64,000 nt of DNA from NCBI RefSeq assembly GCF_900113085.1, contig NZ_FOOC01000002.1, positions 124,001 to 188,000 of the forward strand, written 5' to 3'. Origin of the DNA: Fontimonas thermophila (GTDB lineage: Bacteria > Pseudomonadota > Gammaproteobacteria > Nevskiales > Nevskiaceae). Position 1 is the first letter of the stretch. The number at the start of each line of letters is the position of its first letter. Shown one piece after another: positions 35,461 to 47,718 of this stretch. Below the pieces are notes generated by a model. It searched no databases and was not told the DNA's origin. It was given only the letters and a program-made list of their open reading frames with translations. A program made the position numbers and the translations under genes.

Positions 35461-35537
35461 CGGGGAGTAGCGCAGCCTGGTAGCGCACCTGCCTTGGGCG
35501 CAGGGGGTCGCAGGTTCAAATCCTGTCTCCCCGACCA
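35461..35537 (+). tRNA. tRNA-Pro (anticodon TGG)
   Basis: The 77-nt gene has acceptor CGGGGAG/CTCCCCG, D stem GCGC/GCGC, anticodon stem CCTGC/GCAGG with loop CTTGGGC, and T arm GCAGG-TTCAAAT-CCTGT. CCA is encoded. It lies 31 bp after tRNA-Lys, so both are probably cut from one transcript. The end of hmuV converges 8 bp away. Confidence 0.97.
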
Positions 35538-35545
35538 TTTCGGTA

Positions 35546-36337
35546 TCACGGCGGACCGATTCGATCGACGGCGACGCGGATCCAGGGCCTTGCGCCATCG
35601 TGCATCACGTCGATCGGCACCCCGTAGACCTGGGTCAGTCGTGCAGCGGTGAGAATTTCGGCCGGTGCTCCTTGTGCGATCACCTCGCCGCAGCACAACA
35701 GCGTCGCAGTATCGGCATAGGCAAGCACCAGATTGGGATCGTGCAGCACGAGCAGCACGGCGACACCCTGCGCAGCGAATCGGCGCGCGAGGCGCAGGCA
35801 GTGGTGCTGGTAGGCCAGATCGAGGTTCGCAGTCGGCTCATCGAGCATCAGCGCGCGCGGCCCCAGTTCGACCGGTTCCCAAATCTGCGCGAGCACCCGT
35901 GCCAGATGCACGCGGGCGCGTTCACCGCCGGACAGCGTTGGGTAACGGCGCGTGCGCAGATGCGAAATGCCGCTGATTTTCATCGCTTCGGCGATGATCT
36001 CGGTTTCTCGTTCGATGCGGTGCCGTGGACAAGGCAGCCGTCCCAGGGCCACCACTTCTTCCACAGTGAAAGCGAATCCGAGTTGCTCGCGTTGGGGGAG
36101 CACTGCGCGCAGGCGTGCGAGCTGTTGCGGACTCCATGCCTGCAGCGGCCGGCCAGCGTACGTGATCGTTCCCGAATGCGGGGGGAGTTCGCCGGACAAC
36201 AGGCGCAGGAGCGTTGTCTTGCCCGCGCCATTGGGGCCCAGCACGGCGTGGACGGTGCCCGGGCCGATGTCCACGGAAATTCCGCGCAGCAATGCACGGC
36301 CATCGACGACGTAGGACAGGTCGCGTGCCGTCAGCAT
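35546..36337 (-). CDS. hmuV: Haem ABC transporter ATP-binding protein HmuV
   Basis: This 263-residue ABC ATPase has Walker A LGPNGAGKTTLLRLLSG (about 34-50), signature LSGGERARVHLARVLAQ (about 135-151), Walker B ALMLDEPTANLDL and the H-loop VLHDPNLVLAY. It energises haem import through HmuU, whose stop overlaps this start by one base (TGATG). The frame is open far upstream, but that part overlaps hmuU and is not real. Fur control through the hemP promoter is likely. Confidence 0.9.
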   Translation of the reverse strand: MLTARDLSYVVDGRALLRGISVDIGPGTVHAVLGPNGAGKTTLLRLLSGELPPHSGTITYAGRPLQAWSPQQLARLRAVLPQREQLGFAFTVEEVVALGRLPCPRHRIERETEIIAEAMKISGISHLRTRRYPTLSGGERARVHLARVLAQIWEPVELGPRALMLDEPTANLDLAYQHHCLRLARRFAAQGVAVLLVLHDPNLVLAYADTATLLCCGEVIAQGAPAEILTAARLTQVYGVPIDVMHDGARPWIRVAVDRIGPP

Positions 36338-37377
36338 CACGCCAGCTCCGGGCGATCGCGGTAGCGCAGTAGCAGGGCGAGGAAGAACGGGCCGCCGATC
36401 AAGGCCGTGAGGATGCCGATGGGCAGTTCCGCAGGCATGAACAGTGTGCGCGCGGCGGTGTCCGCGACCAGCAGGAGCAAGGCTCCGAGCAGCGCCGAGC
36501 CGGGAAGCACATACCGATGATCCGGTCCGGTCCACAGCCGTACGAGATGAGGCACGATCAGGCCGATGAACCCAATGATGCCGGCGAGGGCCACGCTGAC
36601 GGCGACCGCAAGCACGATGAGCACGCTGACACGGCGTTTGAGCACCTCGACATCGATGCCCAGATGCAGCGCCTCGGCCTCGCCCAGCAACAGCGCATTG
36701 AGGGCACGCGCCTGGGCTGGCAATGCCATCAGCGGCAGCAGCAACAGTGGCAATGCCAGCGCGAGTTCGCCAAAGCCGGCGTGGCCGAGCGATCCGAACA
36801 TCCATAAGGTCACTGTACGCAGCGCAAAGTCGTCGGCGAGATAAGCAAGAAAGCCGATGCCGGCACCGGCGATGGCGTTCAGTGCCAGGCCGGCGAGCAG
36901 CATCGTCGCAATGCGCGTGCGTCCATCGACGAGACTCAGCCGCAGGACGGCCGCCGCCGCGGCGGCACCGCCGATGAAGCTTGCAGCCGGCAGGGCGACT
37001 GCCGTGGGCAGCAGACGATCGACACCGAGCACCATCAGGACTGCGGCGGCGAACGCTGCGCCGGCCGATACCCCGATGAGCCCCGGATCGGCCAAGGGAT
37101 TGCGCATCAAGCCTTGCATCGCAGCGCCCGCCAGTCCCAGCGCGGCGCCGACCAGCAAGGCCAGGCACACCCGGGGCAGGCGGATCTGGAGCACGGCCAG
37201 ACGTTCGACATCGCTGGGGTCAGCGCCGGTGGGCAAACCCAGGATCGCGGGCAGATGCTCCGGTGCGATGGCCACCGGACCGATGACGAGCGCTGCCAGT
37301 GTGCAGGCGATCAACAGTGCCGCCAGCACGGCAGCCGCAAGGCGCACGCGCCCCCTGGCGATCAGACCACGACTCAT
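36337..37377 (-). CDS. hmuU: FecCD-family haem/iron ABC transporter permease HmuU
   Basis: The 346-residue permease has about ten TM helices. It opens with RLAAAVLAALLIACTLAALV and has LVGAALGLAGAAMQGLMRNPLADP (about 75-98), the conserved coupling region of BtuC/FecCD permeases, then FIGLIVPHLVRLWTGPDHRYVLP near the end. With HmuV and HemP on either side it is most likely for haem. No HmuT-type binding protein gene is adjacent. It lies 113 bp downstream of hemP. Confidence 0.88.
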   Translation of the reverse strand: MSRGLIARGRVRLAAAVLAALLIACTLAALVIGPVAIAPEHLPAILGLPTGADPSDVERLAVLQIRLPRVCLALLVGAALGLAGAAMQGLMRNPLADPGLIGVSAGAAFAAAVLMVLGVDRLLPTAVALPAASFIGGAAAAAAVLRLSLVDGRTRIATMLLAGLALNAIAGAGIGFLAYLADDFALRTVTLWMFGSLGHAGFGELALALPLLLLPLMALPAQARALNALLLGEAEALHLGIDVEVLKRRVSVLIVLAVAVSVALAGIIGFIGLIVPHLVRLWTGPDHRYVLPGSALLGALLLLVADTAARTLFMPAELPIGILTALIGGPFFLALLLRYRDRPELA

Positions 37378-37490
37378 GTGCCGATACGGATTTCAAAAGC
37401 CGGATGCGCAGCGTAGCGGATTGCGGTGTAACCGTACCGGCGCGCAAGCAGCGGCCAGCCGACTGCACGGCGCAGCCGGCTGGCCCAGGC

Positions 37491-37670
37491 TCATTTGTTC
37501 AGGATGAGCCGATCATTGCGGGTGCGCAGTAGACGATATTCCTCTCCGCGATGCTCGATGACGATCTCGCGGCTGCCGCGCAGCAGCTCGTCGCTGCGCA
37601 CGCGCGGAATGGTGGTGGCAGGGCGGGGGGTGGTGGCCGGCTGTGGGGAAGACAAGCGCAGGACGGACAT
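37491..37670 (-). CDS. hemP: Hemin uptake protein HemP
   Basis: The 59-residue protein begins at MSVLRLSS, with GGAG 8 bases upstream; the frame runs 10 codons further upstream, into the Fur-promoter region. The C-terminal half RVRSDELLRGSREIVIEHRG and YRLLRTRNDRLILNK is the HemP/HmuP signature. The family is small and supports haem-uptake gene expression. It is the first gene of the hemP-hmuU-hmuV cluster and lies 27 bp from a Fur box. Confidence 0.9.
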   Translation of the reverse strand: MSVLRLSSPQPATTPRPATTIPRVRSDELLRGSREIVIEHRGEEYRLLRTRNDRLILNK

Positions 37671-37696
37671 GACACGAACTCCGACGGGAAGGACTT

Positions 37697-37728
37697 GCAA
37701 ATGATAATAATTCCCAAATGCAAGTCAA
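37697..37728 (-). promoter_or_regulatory. hemP: Fur-controlled promoter of hemP-hmuUV
   Basis: On the minus strand, TTGACT (37728-37723) and TATCAT (37706-37701) are 16 bp apart, each matching 5 of 6 consensus bases. A 19-bp site at 37697-37715 matches the Fur consensus GATAATGATAATCATTATC at 14 positions and covers the -10. ACTTGCA (37693-37699) and TGCAAGT (37719-37725) bracket it as a perfect inverted repeat. Iron-loaded Fur would block transcription. Confidence 0.8.
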
Positions 37729-37774
37729 TCGGGTGGTGCGCCCGGCGCGCTGCGACCAGTCGTCAGAACGCCAC

Positions 37775-37783
37775 TGCTATACT
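37775..37783 (+). promoter_or_regulatory. Extended -10 promoter of tRNA-Leu
   Basis: TGC followed by TATACT lies 11 bp before the tRNA-Leu gene, a common spacing for stable RNA promoters. Confidence 0.45.
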
Positions 37784-37794
37784 GCACGGCTCAC

Positions 37795-37879
37795 GCGAAA
37801 GTGGCGGAATTGGTAGACGCACTGGATTTAGGTTCCAGCGCCGCAAGGCGTGAGAGTTCGAGTCTCTCCTTTCGCACCA
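37795..37879 (+). tRNA. tRNA-Leu (anticodon TAG)
   Basis: The 85-nt class II tRNA has acceptor GCGAAAG/CTTTCGC (with one G-T type or mismatch allowance), anticodon stem CTGGA/TCCAG with loop TTTAGGT, a variable arm (CGCCGCAAGGCGT), T arm GAGAG-TTCGAGT-CTCTC, and encoded CCA. It lies 42 bp ahead of tig. Confidence 0.97.
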
Positions 37880-37921
37880 GCGTTTCAACAGCCTCATAAC
37901 TTTTAAATCAGAGTCTTGGAA

Positions 37922-39247
37922 ATGGAAGTGAATGTCGAGTCGCCGGGCGGACTGCGCCGGCAGATGCGGGTCCGTGTGCCTGCCGAGCAGGTCGCCAAGG
38001 CCGTCGACGAGCGCCTCAAGCGCTACGCGAGCCGCGCCAAACTGCCGGGTTTCCGTCCCGGCAAGGCGCCGCGCAAGATCGTCGAAGCACAGTTTGGCGA
38101 GTCGGCGCGCATCGATGCGATTTCCGACATCGTCCAGCAGACCTACCCGGAGGCCCTCAGCCGGGTCGGTATGCACCCGGCCGGCCAGCCCAAGATCGAC
38201 ATCACGGCGGAAAAACCTGGCGAGGCGCTGGAATACGTCGCGCATTTCGAGGTCTACCCGGAGATCCGCCTGCAGGCTTTCGATACGCTGAAGATCGAAA
38301 AGCCGCAGGTGGTGGTCACTGAGGCCGATGTCGATCGGCTCATCGACAATCTGCGCAAGGCGCGCCGCAGCTTCACCCAAGTGCAGCGTCCGGCAGCCGT
38401 CGGTGATCGTGTCAAAATCGATTTCGTCGGCCGGCTCGACGGCGAGCCTTTTCCCGGTGGCGAGGGTAAGGACGTCAGCTTCGAGATCGGTGCCAGCCAG
38501 TTCCTGCCGGATCTGGAAAACGGCATCGTGGGACATACCGCCGGCGAGCGCTTCGTCGTCGATGTGCGCTTCCCCGACGACTATCGTTCCGAGCAACTGC
38601 GCGGCAAGACGGCGCAGTTCGAGGTGACGCTCCAATCGGTGGAGGAGGGACATCTGCCGGAGATCGATGCCGAGTTCCTCAGGGCGCATCAGGTGGACGA
38701 GGCCGCGGGGGAGGCCGGACTCCGCGAAAAGTGCCGGGCCGCGCTCGAGAAGGAGCGTGACAAGGCAGTGCAGAACCGCATCAAGGCCCAGGTGCTCGAG
38801 CAACTGCTGGCGGCCCATCCGATCGAGGTTCCCGAGGCCCTGATCCAGCAGGAAATTCCGCGTCTGCGGCAGGAGGCCGCCGCGCGCATGAACATGGCGA
38901 ACGCCGATGCCGCCAAGCTCAAAGAGCTGTTGCCTGACGCCGTGTTCGAGGCAACTGCGCGCCGCCGGGTCAGTCTCGGTCTTTTGATCGGTGAGGTGAT
39001 CAAGACACAGTCGATCAAGCTCGATCCCGCGCGCCTGGCCAAGGCGCTCGATGACATCGCGATCGACTACGAACAGCCGGAACAGGTCAAGGCCTTCTAC
39101 CGCTCGCGTCCGGATCTGATGCAAGGCTTGAGTGCGATGGTGCTGGAAGACCAGGTCGTCGATACGCTGGCGGCGGCGGCGACGGTCAGCGAGCGGTCGA
39201 TGACCCTGGATGAACTGCTGAACCCCAAGCCCGCCGCACGGTCTTGA
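37922..39247 (+). CDS. tig: Trigger factor
   Basis: This 441-residue ribosome-bound chaperone and peptidyl-prolyl isomerase starts MEVNVESPGGLRRQMRV. The ribosome-docking segment KLPGFRPGKAPRK (about 40-52) contains GFRPGK, and the FKBP-type PPIase domain (about 155-245) has VKIDFVGRLDGEPFPGGEG. The long helical arms (about 250-430) are complete. The ATG was preferred over a TTG two codons upstream. It leads the tig-clpP-clpX cluster. Confidence 0.97.
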   Translation: MEVNVESPGGLRRQMRVRVPAEQVAKAVDERLKRYASRAKLPGFRPGKAPRKIVEAQFGESARIDAISDIVQQTYPEALSRVGMHPAGQPKIDITAEKPGEALEYVAHFEVYPEIRLQAFDTLKIEKPQVVVTEADVDRLIDNLRKARRSFTQVQRPAAVGDRVKIDFVGRLDGEPFPGGEGKDVSFEIGASQFLPDLENGIVGHTAGERFVVDVRFPDDYRSEQLRGKTAQFEVTLQSVEEGHLPEIDAEFLRAHQVDEAAGEAGLREKCRAALEKERDKAVQNRIKAQVLEQLLAAHPIEVPEALIQQEIPRLRQEAAARMNMANADAAKLKELLPDAVFEATARRRVSLGLLIGEVIKTQSIKLDPARLAKALDDIAIDYEQPEQVKAFYRSRPDLMQGLSAMVLEDQVVDTLAAAATVSERSMTLDELLNPKPAARS

Positions 39248-39330
39248 AGGACATCTGAGAGCGCACAAGAGCCTGCCGTCGTGCCGGCCCTGCGTCCATC
39301 CCACCGGTTTTGTCCATCTCCACACCCATC

Positions 39331-39951
39331 ATGTCCGACATCCTCACCCGCGCCCAGCATCTCGTTCCGATGGTCATCGAGCAGACCGCCCGAGGGGAGC
39401 GGGCCTTCGACATCTATTCGCGGCTGCTCAAGGAACGCGTGATCTTCATCGTCGGCCCGATCGAGGATCACATGGCAAACCTGGTCGTCGCCCAGCTGTT
39501 GTTCCTCGAATCGGAGAATCCGGATAAGGACATCCATCTGTATATCAATTCGCCGGGCGGCGTGATCACTGCCGGATTGTCGATCTACGACACGATGCGT
39601 TTTATCAAGCCGGACGTCAGCACGATGTGCATCGGTCAGGCGGCGAGCATGGCGGCTTTCCTGCTCTGTGCCGGTGCCAAGGGCAAGCGCTACGCGCTGC
39701 CGAACGCGCGCGTGATGATCCACCAGCCTTCGGGCGGCGCACAGGGGCAGGCCAGCGATATCGAGATCCAGGCGCGCGAGATCCTCTACCTACGCGAGCG
39801 GCTCAATGCCTTGATGGCAGAGCATACCGGCCAGCCGCTCGAGCGGATCGCCCGCGATGTCGAGCGGGATTACTTCATGAGCGCCGAGCAGGCCAAGGCC
39901 TACGGGCTGATCGACCAGATTCTCGTCCAGCGGGGCGCTTCGGCCGCATGA
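39331..39951 (+). CDS. clpP: ATP-dependent Clp protease proteolytic subunit ClpP
   Basis: The 206-residue serine peptidase has catalytic Ser in [13 protein letters not shown] (about 100), His in VMIHQPSGG (about 125) and Asp in VERDYFM (about 174). It opens [20 protein letters not shown]. The start MSDILTRAQ lacks a clear RBS; a TTG seven codons upstream is an alternative. It forms a tetradecamer that works with ClpX, encoded 89 bp downstream. Confidence 0.97.
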   Translation: MSDILTRAQHLVPMVIEQTARGERAFDIYSRLLKERVIFIVGPIEDHMANLVVAQLLFLESENPDKDIHLYINSPGGVITAGLSIYDTMRFIKPDVSTMCIGQAASMAAFLLCAGAKGKRYALPNARVMIHQPSGGAQGQASDIEIQAREILYLRERLNALMAEHTGQPLERIARDVERDYFMSAEQAKAYGLIDQILVQRGASAA

Positions 39952-40040
39952 ATGGTGAGTTTTCGTTCAGGTTTTGCAGCAAAATGGCACTGTGCTATAC
40001 AGGTGTCGCCGGATGCCGTCGTCCGGATGAGGACTGAAGG

Positions 40041-41318
<1,278 letters not shown>

Positions 41319-41343
41319 AGGCTTCGTCTGCTCTGTCTTGCCC

Positions 41344-41367
41344 AAGCCCCGCACCGCGGGGCTTTTT
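41344..41367 (+). terminator. clpX: Intrinsic terminator of clpPX
   Basis: AAGCCCCGC and GCGGGGCTT form a perfect 9-bp stem with loop ACC, followed by five T in total. Confidence 0.88.
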
Positions 41368-41382
41368 AATGGCCGATGCTTT

Positions 41383-43536
41383 TTAGCGCTGCCAGTGCAG
41401 CGAGAGGCCACAAAACACGTTGAATCCAGGGCCGGGTTCGTAGTAGCGGCGGTTTGCGTCGTTGACGATGACAGAGCCGGCGTAGGCAGCATCGAAAAGA
41501 TTGTTGGCTTGCACGAACAGGCGCAGGCGGGTGCCGGGCCCTGGAAAGACATAGCCCGCACCGACATGGACCAGTGCGTATGAAGGCGCGGCTTCGTCGT
41601 TGACGTCGTTGACGTACACCTTACTCAAGTACTGCGCCTCGACTTGCGCATGCCAGCCCGTTTGCGCACCCCAGCGTAGCAGTAAGTCGGTTTTCGATTC
41701 CGGGACGCCGGGCAGCCGATTGCCTGCGGCAACCTCTATCGACGGCATCGCGCAGGGTGTCGATGTGCAGGTCAGATAGCCCTCGCGCACCACCGCTCTT
41801 AGCCAGGTGTGACTGAGCTCCAACTGACCGACCTGGCTCACCGGCAGGACCAGATGCGCTTCGGCGCCCAGGCGCTGGGTGCGACCGGCGTTACAAAACG
41901 CGGACCGTCCGCCGCTGTTCGCGCAGATCGCGACTTCATCACGCGTATCGGCGTGGAACAAGGCCAGTTGTGCCTGTGCCGACGTTGCCAGGCGCAGCTT
42001 TGCGCCGACTTCGGCATGACGCGAGCGGGCAGCGTTCAGGGCCAGATTCGGCCCTGGTTCGCCGTCAGGCCGGTAGGCGAGTTCAGCGAGTGTTGGCGTT
42101 TCGAACCCGATGCCGTAGCTGGTGTGAATGCGCAGGTCGTCGTTGACCTTGAGCAGCACACCGGCGGCCGCCGTCGATGCAAAGTAGTCGCGCGCGCCGC
42201 TGTCGTCGCCGTTATCGTCGGTGACGTAATGATCATCGAAGTCCAAGCGCACACGGCTGTGACGTAGCCCGGCCATCAGCGATGCACGCTCACTGAACTG
42301 CCAGTCGGCCTGGGCATAAGGGTCGAGGCTATAGACGGTATTGGTCTCATCACGACGCAAAACACCTTGGACGCCGGTGCGGTCTCCGTCGAAATTCTCG
42401 TAGCCGCGGCGGGCTTGCGTGAGCGTCTCATAAGCCAGGCCGGCGACGAACGAATACGGTCGCGCGGACAGCGTGCCGTGGAAGCCCCAGCGCAGGTCGG
42501 CACCCGCGAAGCGGTTGTCGAGATCGATGACACCGCCGGGGTGTTTGGGATTGGCCTGCGGCGCAACCGGGATGGCAAGAAACTGGCGCACCTGCCGGGC
42601 TCCCGCATAGGCGAGCGCGCGCACGGTATGGTGGTCACGACCCTGCCATTCGTAGATCAATCCCCCCTGGGTTTGATCGACGCTCTTGCGGGTATCGAAC
42701 TGCCGCGCGGCAGTCGTGGCCTGACGCGGATTTTCATCGAACTGCGCGCGGGTCAGGCCGAGCGGGTCCTCGGCGTGCGGCATCGCGAAGTGGTTGACGA
42801 TGAGACTGAAGCGGTGGTCGGGACTGCTCGCCCAGACCAGCTTGGCATTGAGCAGGTCGCGCCTGGCCCGACTGTGGCTGCGAAAGCCCTCGGTGGCGAG
42901 ATGGGTGTAGTTGAATACGTATCCCGCCGGCCCCAGCGTGCCGCGTGCGCCAGCGCTGGCCCGATACGTTTCGAAGCTTCCTGCGGCGAGGCTTGTCAGG
43001 ATTTCACTGCCCTGCGGTGGAGGATCGGCCGTGAACATCTGGATCACGCCGCCCGAGGAATTGCCGTAGAGCGTTGAAAAAGGCCCGCGTAGCACTTCGA
43101 CACGATCGGCGGACGCGAGGTCAAAGTGTGCGATCTGACCCTGACCATCGGGTTGAGATGCGGGGATCCCGTCCAGATACAAGCGGATGCCACGGATTCC
43201 GAAAGTCGAACGGGCACCAAAGCCGCGGATCGCGATCTGGGTGTCCTGCGCGTAATTCTGACGGTCCCTTGCCACCAGGCCCGGCACCTGGTCCAGGATC
43301 TCGCTCAGCTGGGCGGTCAATGTGCCCTCGCTCAGCGCGGGTTGCGCGGTGACGAGACTGATCGATGCAGGGATTTCGAAGCTGGACACCGGCAGGCGTG
43401 TCGCCGTGACGGTGATCGGCTCGAGGGGCGTGGGCTGGAGGTTCTGGGCGAATGCCGCGGTTACGAGCGCAAGCGATGCGGATGCGCCCAGCATCAAGGC
43501 TACGGTGATCGGGTGCCGTCGTGGGTCTGCGCGCAT
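41383..43536 (-). CDS. TonB-dependent outer membrane receptor
   Basis: The 717-residue protein has a signal peptide (cut near 30, after AFAQ), a TonB-box-like EPITVTATRLP (about 38-48), a plug domain (about 50-165) with IRGFGARSTFGIRGIRLYLD and VEVLRGPFSTLYGNSSGGVI, and a 22-strand barrel ending in ...VFCGLSLHWQR. Substrate signatures are not diagnostic. Iron-siderophore, haem or copper are possible; a haem role with hmuUV 4 kb away is speculation. I see no Fur box in the 167-bp gap upstream. It converges on clpX across 64 bp. Confidence 0.88.
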   Translation of the reverse strand: MRADPRRHPITVALMLGASASLALVTAAFAQNLQPTPLEPITVTATRLPVSSFEIPASISLVTAQPALSEGTLTAQLSEILDQVPGLVARDRQNYAQDTQIAIRGFGARSTFGIRGIRLYLDGIPASQPDGQGQIAHFDLASADRVEVLRGPFSTLYGNSSGGVIQMFTADPPPQGSEILTSLAAGSFETYRASAGARGTLGPAGYVFNYTHLATEGFRSHSRARRDLLNAKLVWASSPDHRFSLIVNHFAMPHAEDPLGLTRAQFDENPRQATTAARQFDTRKSVDQTQGGLIYEWQGRDHHTVRALAYAGARQVRQFLAIPVAPQANPKHPGGVIDLDNRFAGADLRWGFHGTLSARPYSFVAGLAYETLTQARRGYENFDGDRTGVQGVLRRDETNTVYSLDPYAQADWQFSERASLMAGLRHSRVRLDFDDHYVTDDNGDDSGARDYFASTAAAGVLLKVNDDLRIHTSYGIGFETPTLAELAYRPDGEPGPNLALNAARSRHAEVGAKLRLATSAQAQLALFHADTRDEVAICANSGGRSAFCNAGRTQRLGAEAHLVLPVSQVGQLELSHTWLRAVVREGYLTCTSTPCAMPSIEVAAGNRLPGVPESKTDLLLRWGAQTGWHAQVEAQYLSKVYVNDVNDEAAPSYALVHVGAGYVFPGPGTRLRLFVQANNLFDAAYAGSVIVNDANRRYYEPGPGFNVFCGLSLHWQR

Positions 43537-43703
43537 ACGATTTCGGCAGTCAGGTCGTCTGGATGCGCACCCACTCTAGCAGCGAGCAATCGTTGGGCAG
43601 ACCTCCGAATGGGTGGGATCGCATCAAACAGGCCGCCTGCGGGGCAGCGTGCATGGCGGCAGATGTCTGTCGGCTTGGGACTCAGAACCCTGAGGCAGGC
43701 ATC

Positions 43704-44477
43704 TCAGTGTGCTGCGTGCAGCGCGTCGTAGAGCGCGATGTATTCCTGCGTCACCCGGTGGCTGCGGTCGAGGTAAATCAACGGGCGCGATAGCTCGTGC
43801 GATTCCTTGACCTTGATCGAGCTGGACAGCAGTGTATCGAGCACCGGCCGGCCTTCCGCCTTGAGTTCCTCGATGATGCGCGCCGGCAGTTTCGAACGCG
43901 CCTGGAACTGATTGACGACGATGCCTTCGATGACGAGCCCATCGTTGTGATCGGCGCGGATCTCGGTGATGTTGTCGAGCAGCGTGTACAAAGCCTGGCG
44001 GGCGAATTCGTCGCAGTCGAATGGGATCAGCACGCGTTCGCAGGCGATCAGGGCCGCGCGCGAGTAGAAGTTCAGCGCTGGCGGTGTATCGATGAACACG
44101 GCGTCATAGCCGCGCAGCTTGCGCAGCGCATCGCGCAGCTTGTAAATCTTCTGCTTGGCTTCGAGTTTGACCGCGAGTTCATCCAGATGTGGATCGGCAG
44201 CGACGATGTCGAGATTCTCGAAGGGTGTGTTCGTCGCGTAGGTAATAAACGGTGCCGGATTGAGCGAGAAGCTCAGCGTCGACTCGAAGAAATCCGCGAT
44301 CGTGCGATCCGGTTTGACTGGCGCCGAGCCCATCAGGTACTGCGTGGCGTTGCCTTGCGTATCGAGATCGACGACCAAGGTGCGCAGACCGCGGGAGGCC
44401 GCGATGGCAGCGAGATTGCAGACGATCGTGGTCTTGCCGACCCCGCCTTTCTGGTTGAAGACGACTCGGGTGGTCAT
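43704..44477 (-). CDS. Orphan ParA-family ATPase
   Basis: The 257-residue deviant Walker ATPase has FNQKGGVGKTTIVCNLA (about 7-23), Walker A' with the signature Lys, DLDTQGNATQYL (switch I, about 39-50) and VFIDTPPALNFYSRAALIA (switch II). The start MTTRVVFNQ was chosen because residues further upstream do not match the family. No parB or parS is nearby, so it may position something other than the chromosome, or act on a partner encoded elsewhere. Confidence 0.88.
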   Translation of the reverse strand: MTTRVVFNQKGGVGKTTIVCNLAAIAASRGLRTLVVDLDTQGNATQYLMGSAPVKPDRTIADFFESTLSFSLNPAPFITYATNTPFENLDIVAADPHLDELAVKLEAKQKIYKLRDALRKLRGYDAVFIDTPPALNFYSRAALIACERVLIPFDCDEFARQALYTLLDNITEIRADHNDGLVIEGIVVNQFQARSKLPARIIEELKAEGRPVLDTLLSSSIKVKESHELSRPLIYLDRSHRVTQEYIALYDALHAAH

Positions 44478-44557
44478 GATGTCATCGAAGGATGGCGGCA
44501 CGAAGCGCGCAGCAAGTGTACGGGATTTCGGATGACCGATGTCGGTTACAGCAAGGT

Positions 44558-44881
44558 TTAAGGCCGCGCTCCTTGCACGATGCAGTCCGATGCATCGAGA
44601 CCCATGTGGATCAGCAGGCCAGCTCCGGCCACGCGGGTTTGTCGCCCCAGCAGCATCAGCCCATAAGCGGCAATCGCCGGTGCGCGGTGCAGCGGATGAA
44701 AGCCGATGCTGCAGCGGTGTGGATCGTAAACCGGATCGGCGAGGAGATGGTCCAGATCCACGGCCATCGTCGCCAGCATGATCAGCCAGGCGCGGCGCCA
44801 GTGTGTGCCCAGCCACAGTCTCGCGACAAGGCCCGGCACGAGGACATGCAGAATCAGATGCAGCGCGGCGGCGATCGGCAT
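44558..44881 (-). CDS. DUF6122-like small membrane protein
   Basis: The 107-residue protein has about three hydrophobic segments (ALHLILHVLVPGLVARLWL; AWLIMLATMAV; IAAYGLMLLG). It shows the conserved MLATMAVDLDHLLADPVYDP and RCSIGFHPLHRAPAIAAY pattern with His and Asp residues that look metal-binding. It matches my memory of DUF6122; function unknown. The start sits 10 bp downstream of the acnA terminator hairpin on the same strand, so it may depend on read-through. Confidence 0.65.
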   Translation of the reverse strand: MPIAAALHLILHVLVPGLVARLWLGTHWRRAWLIMLATMAVDLDHLLADPVYDPHRCSIGFHPLHRAPAIAAYGLMLLGRQTRVAGAGLLIHMGLDASDCIVQGARP

Positions 44882-44890
44882 CTTCAAAGG

Positions 44891-44914
44891 AAAGGCCCGC
44901 GGTCGCGGGCCTTT
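44891..44914 (-). terminator. acnA: Hairpin after acnA
   Basis: AAAGGCCCGC and GCGGGCCTTT pair perfectly over 10 bp around a 4-base loop. On the minus strand the T-rich CCTTTCCTTTG follows. Confidence 0.6.
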
Positions 44915-44925
44915 CTGGTGGCGGG

Positions 44926-47592
<2,667 letters not shown>

Positions 47593-47677
47593 GGCTAGGA
47601 ACTCCGCAGTGTTGGGGCCCGTAAGTGGCTTGAAGGTCAGCGTTTGGCGCAGTTTGCTGGCGCGAAAACGGCGCGGA

Positions 47678-47683
47678 ATTATA
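47678..47683 (-). promoter_or_regulatory. acnA: Perfect -10 (TATAAT) upstream of acnA
   Basis: TATAAT reads on the minus strand, 85 bp before acnA. No clear -35 is visible at 16-18 bp. Confidence 0.4.
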
Positions 47684-47718
47684 GCGAAAACGCGCTGCGG
47701 CTCTCGGCTGGTGCGCGC

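Noticed and set aside
35546-37168. Apparent 540-codon fusion of hmuV with upstream sequence
   Set aside because: The upstream half overlaps hmuU out of frame and is Arg-rich noise; hmuV starts at 36337.
37763-39325. Long open frame antisense to tig (520 codons)
   Set aside because: It is the shadow of trigger factor and also runs over the tRNA-Leu gene.
43537-43703. Possible cobalamin riboswitch before the TonB receptor (minus strand strings GCTGCCCCGCAGG and GGAGGTCTGCCC)
   Set aside because: The two strings partly resemble riboswitch boxes, but the GGGAA/GGTG box and the CACTG segment are missing and the order is incomplete. An Infernal search with RF00174 would settle it.
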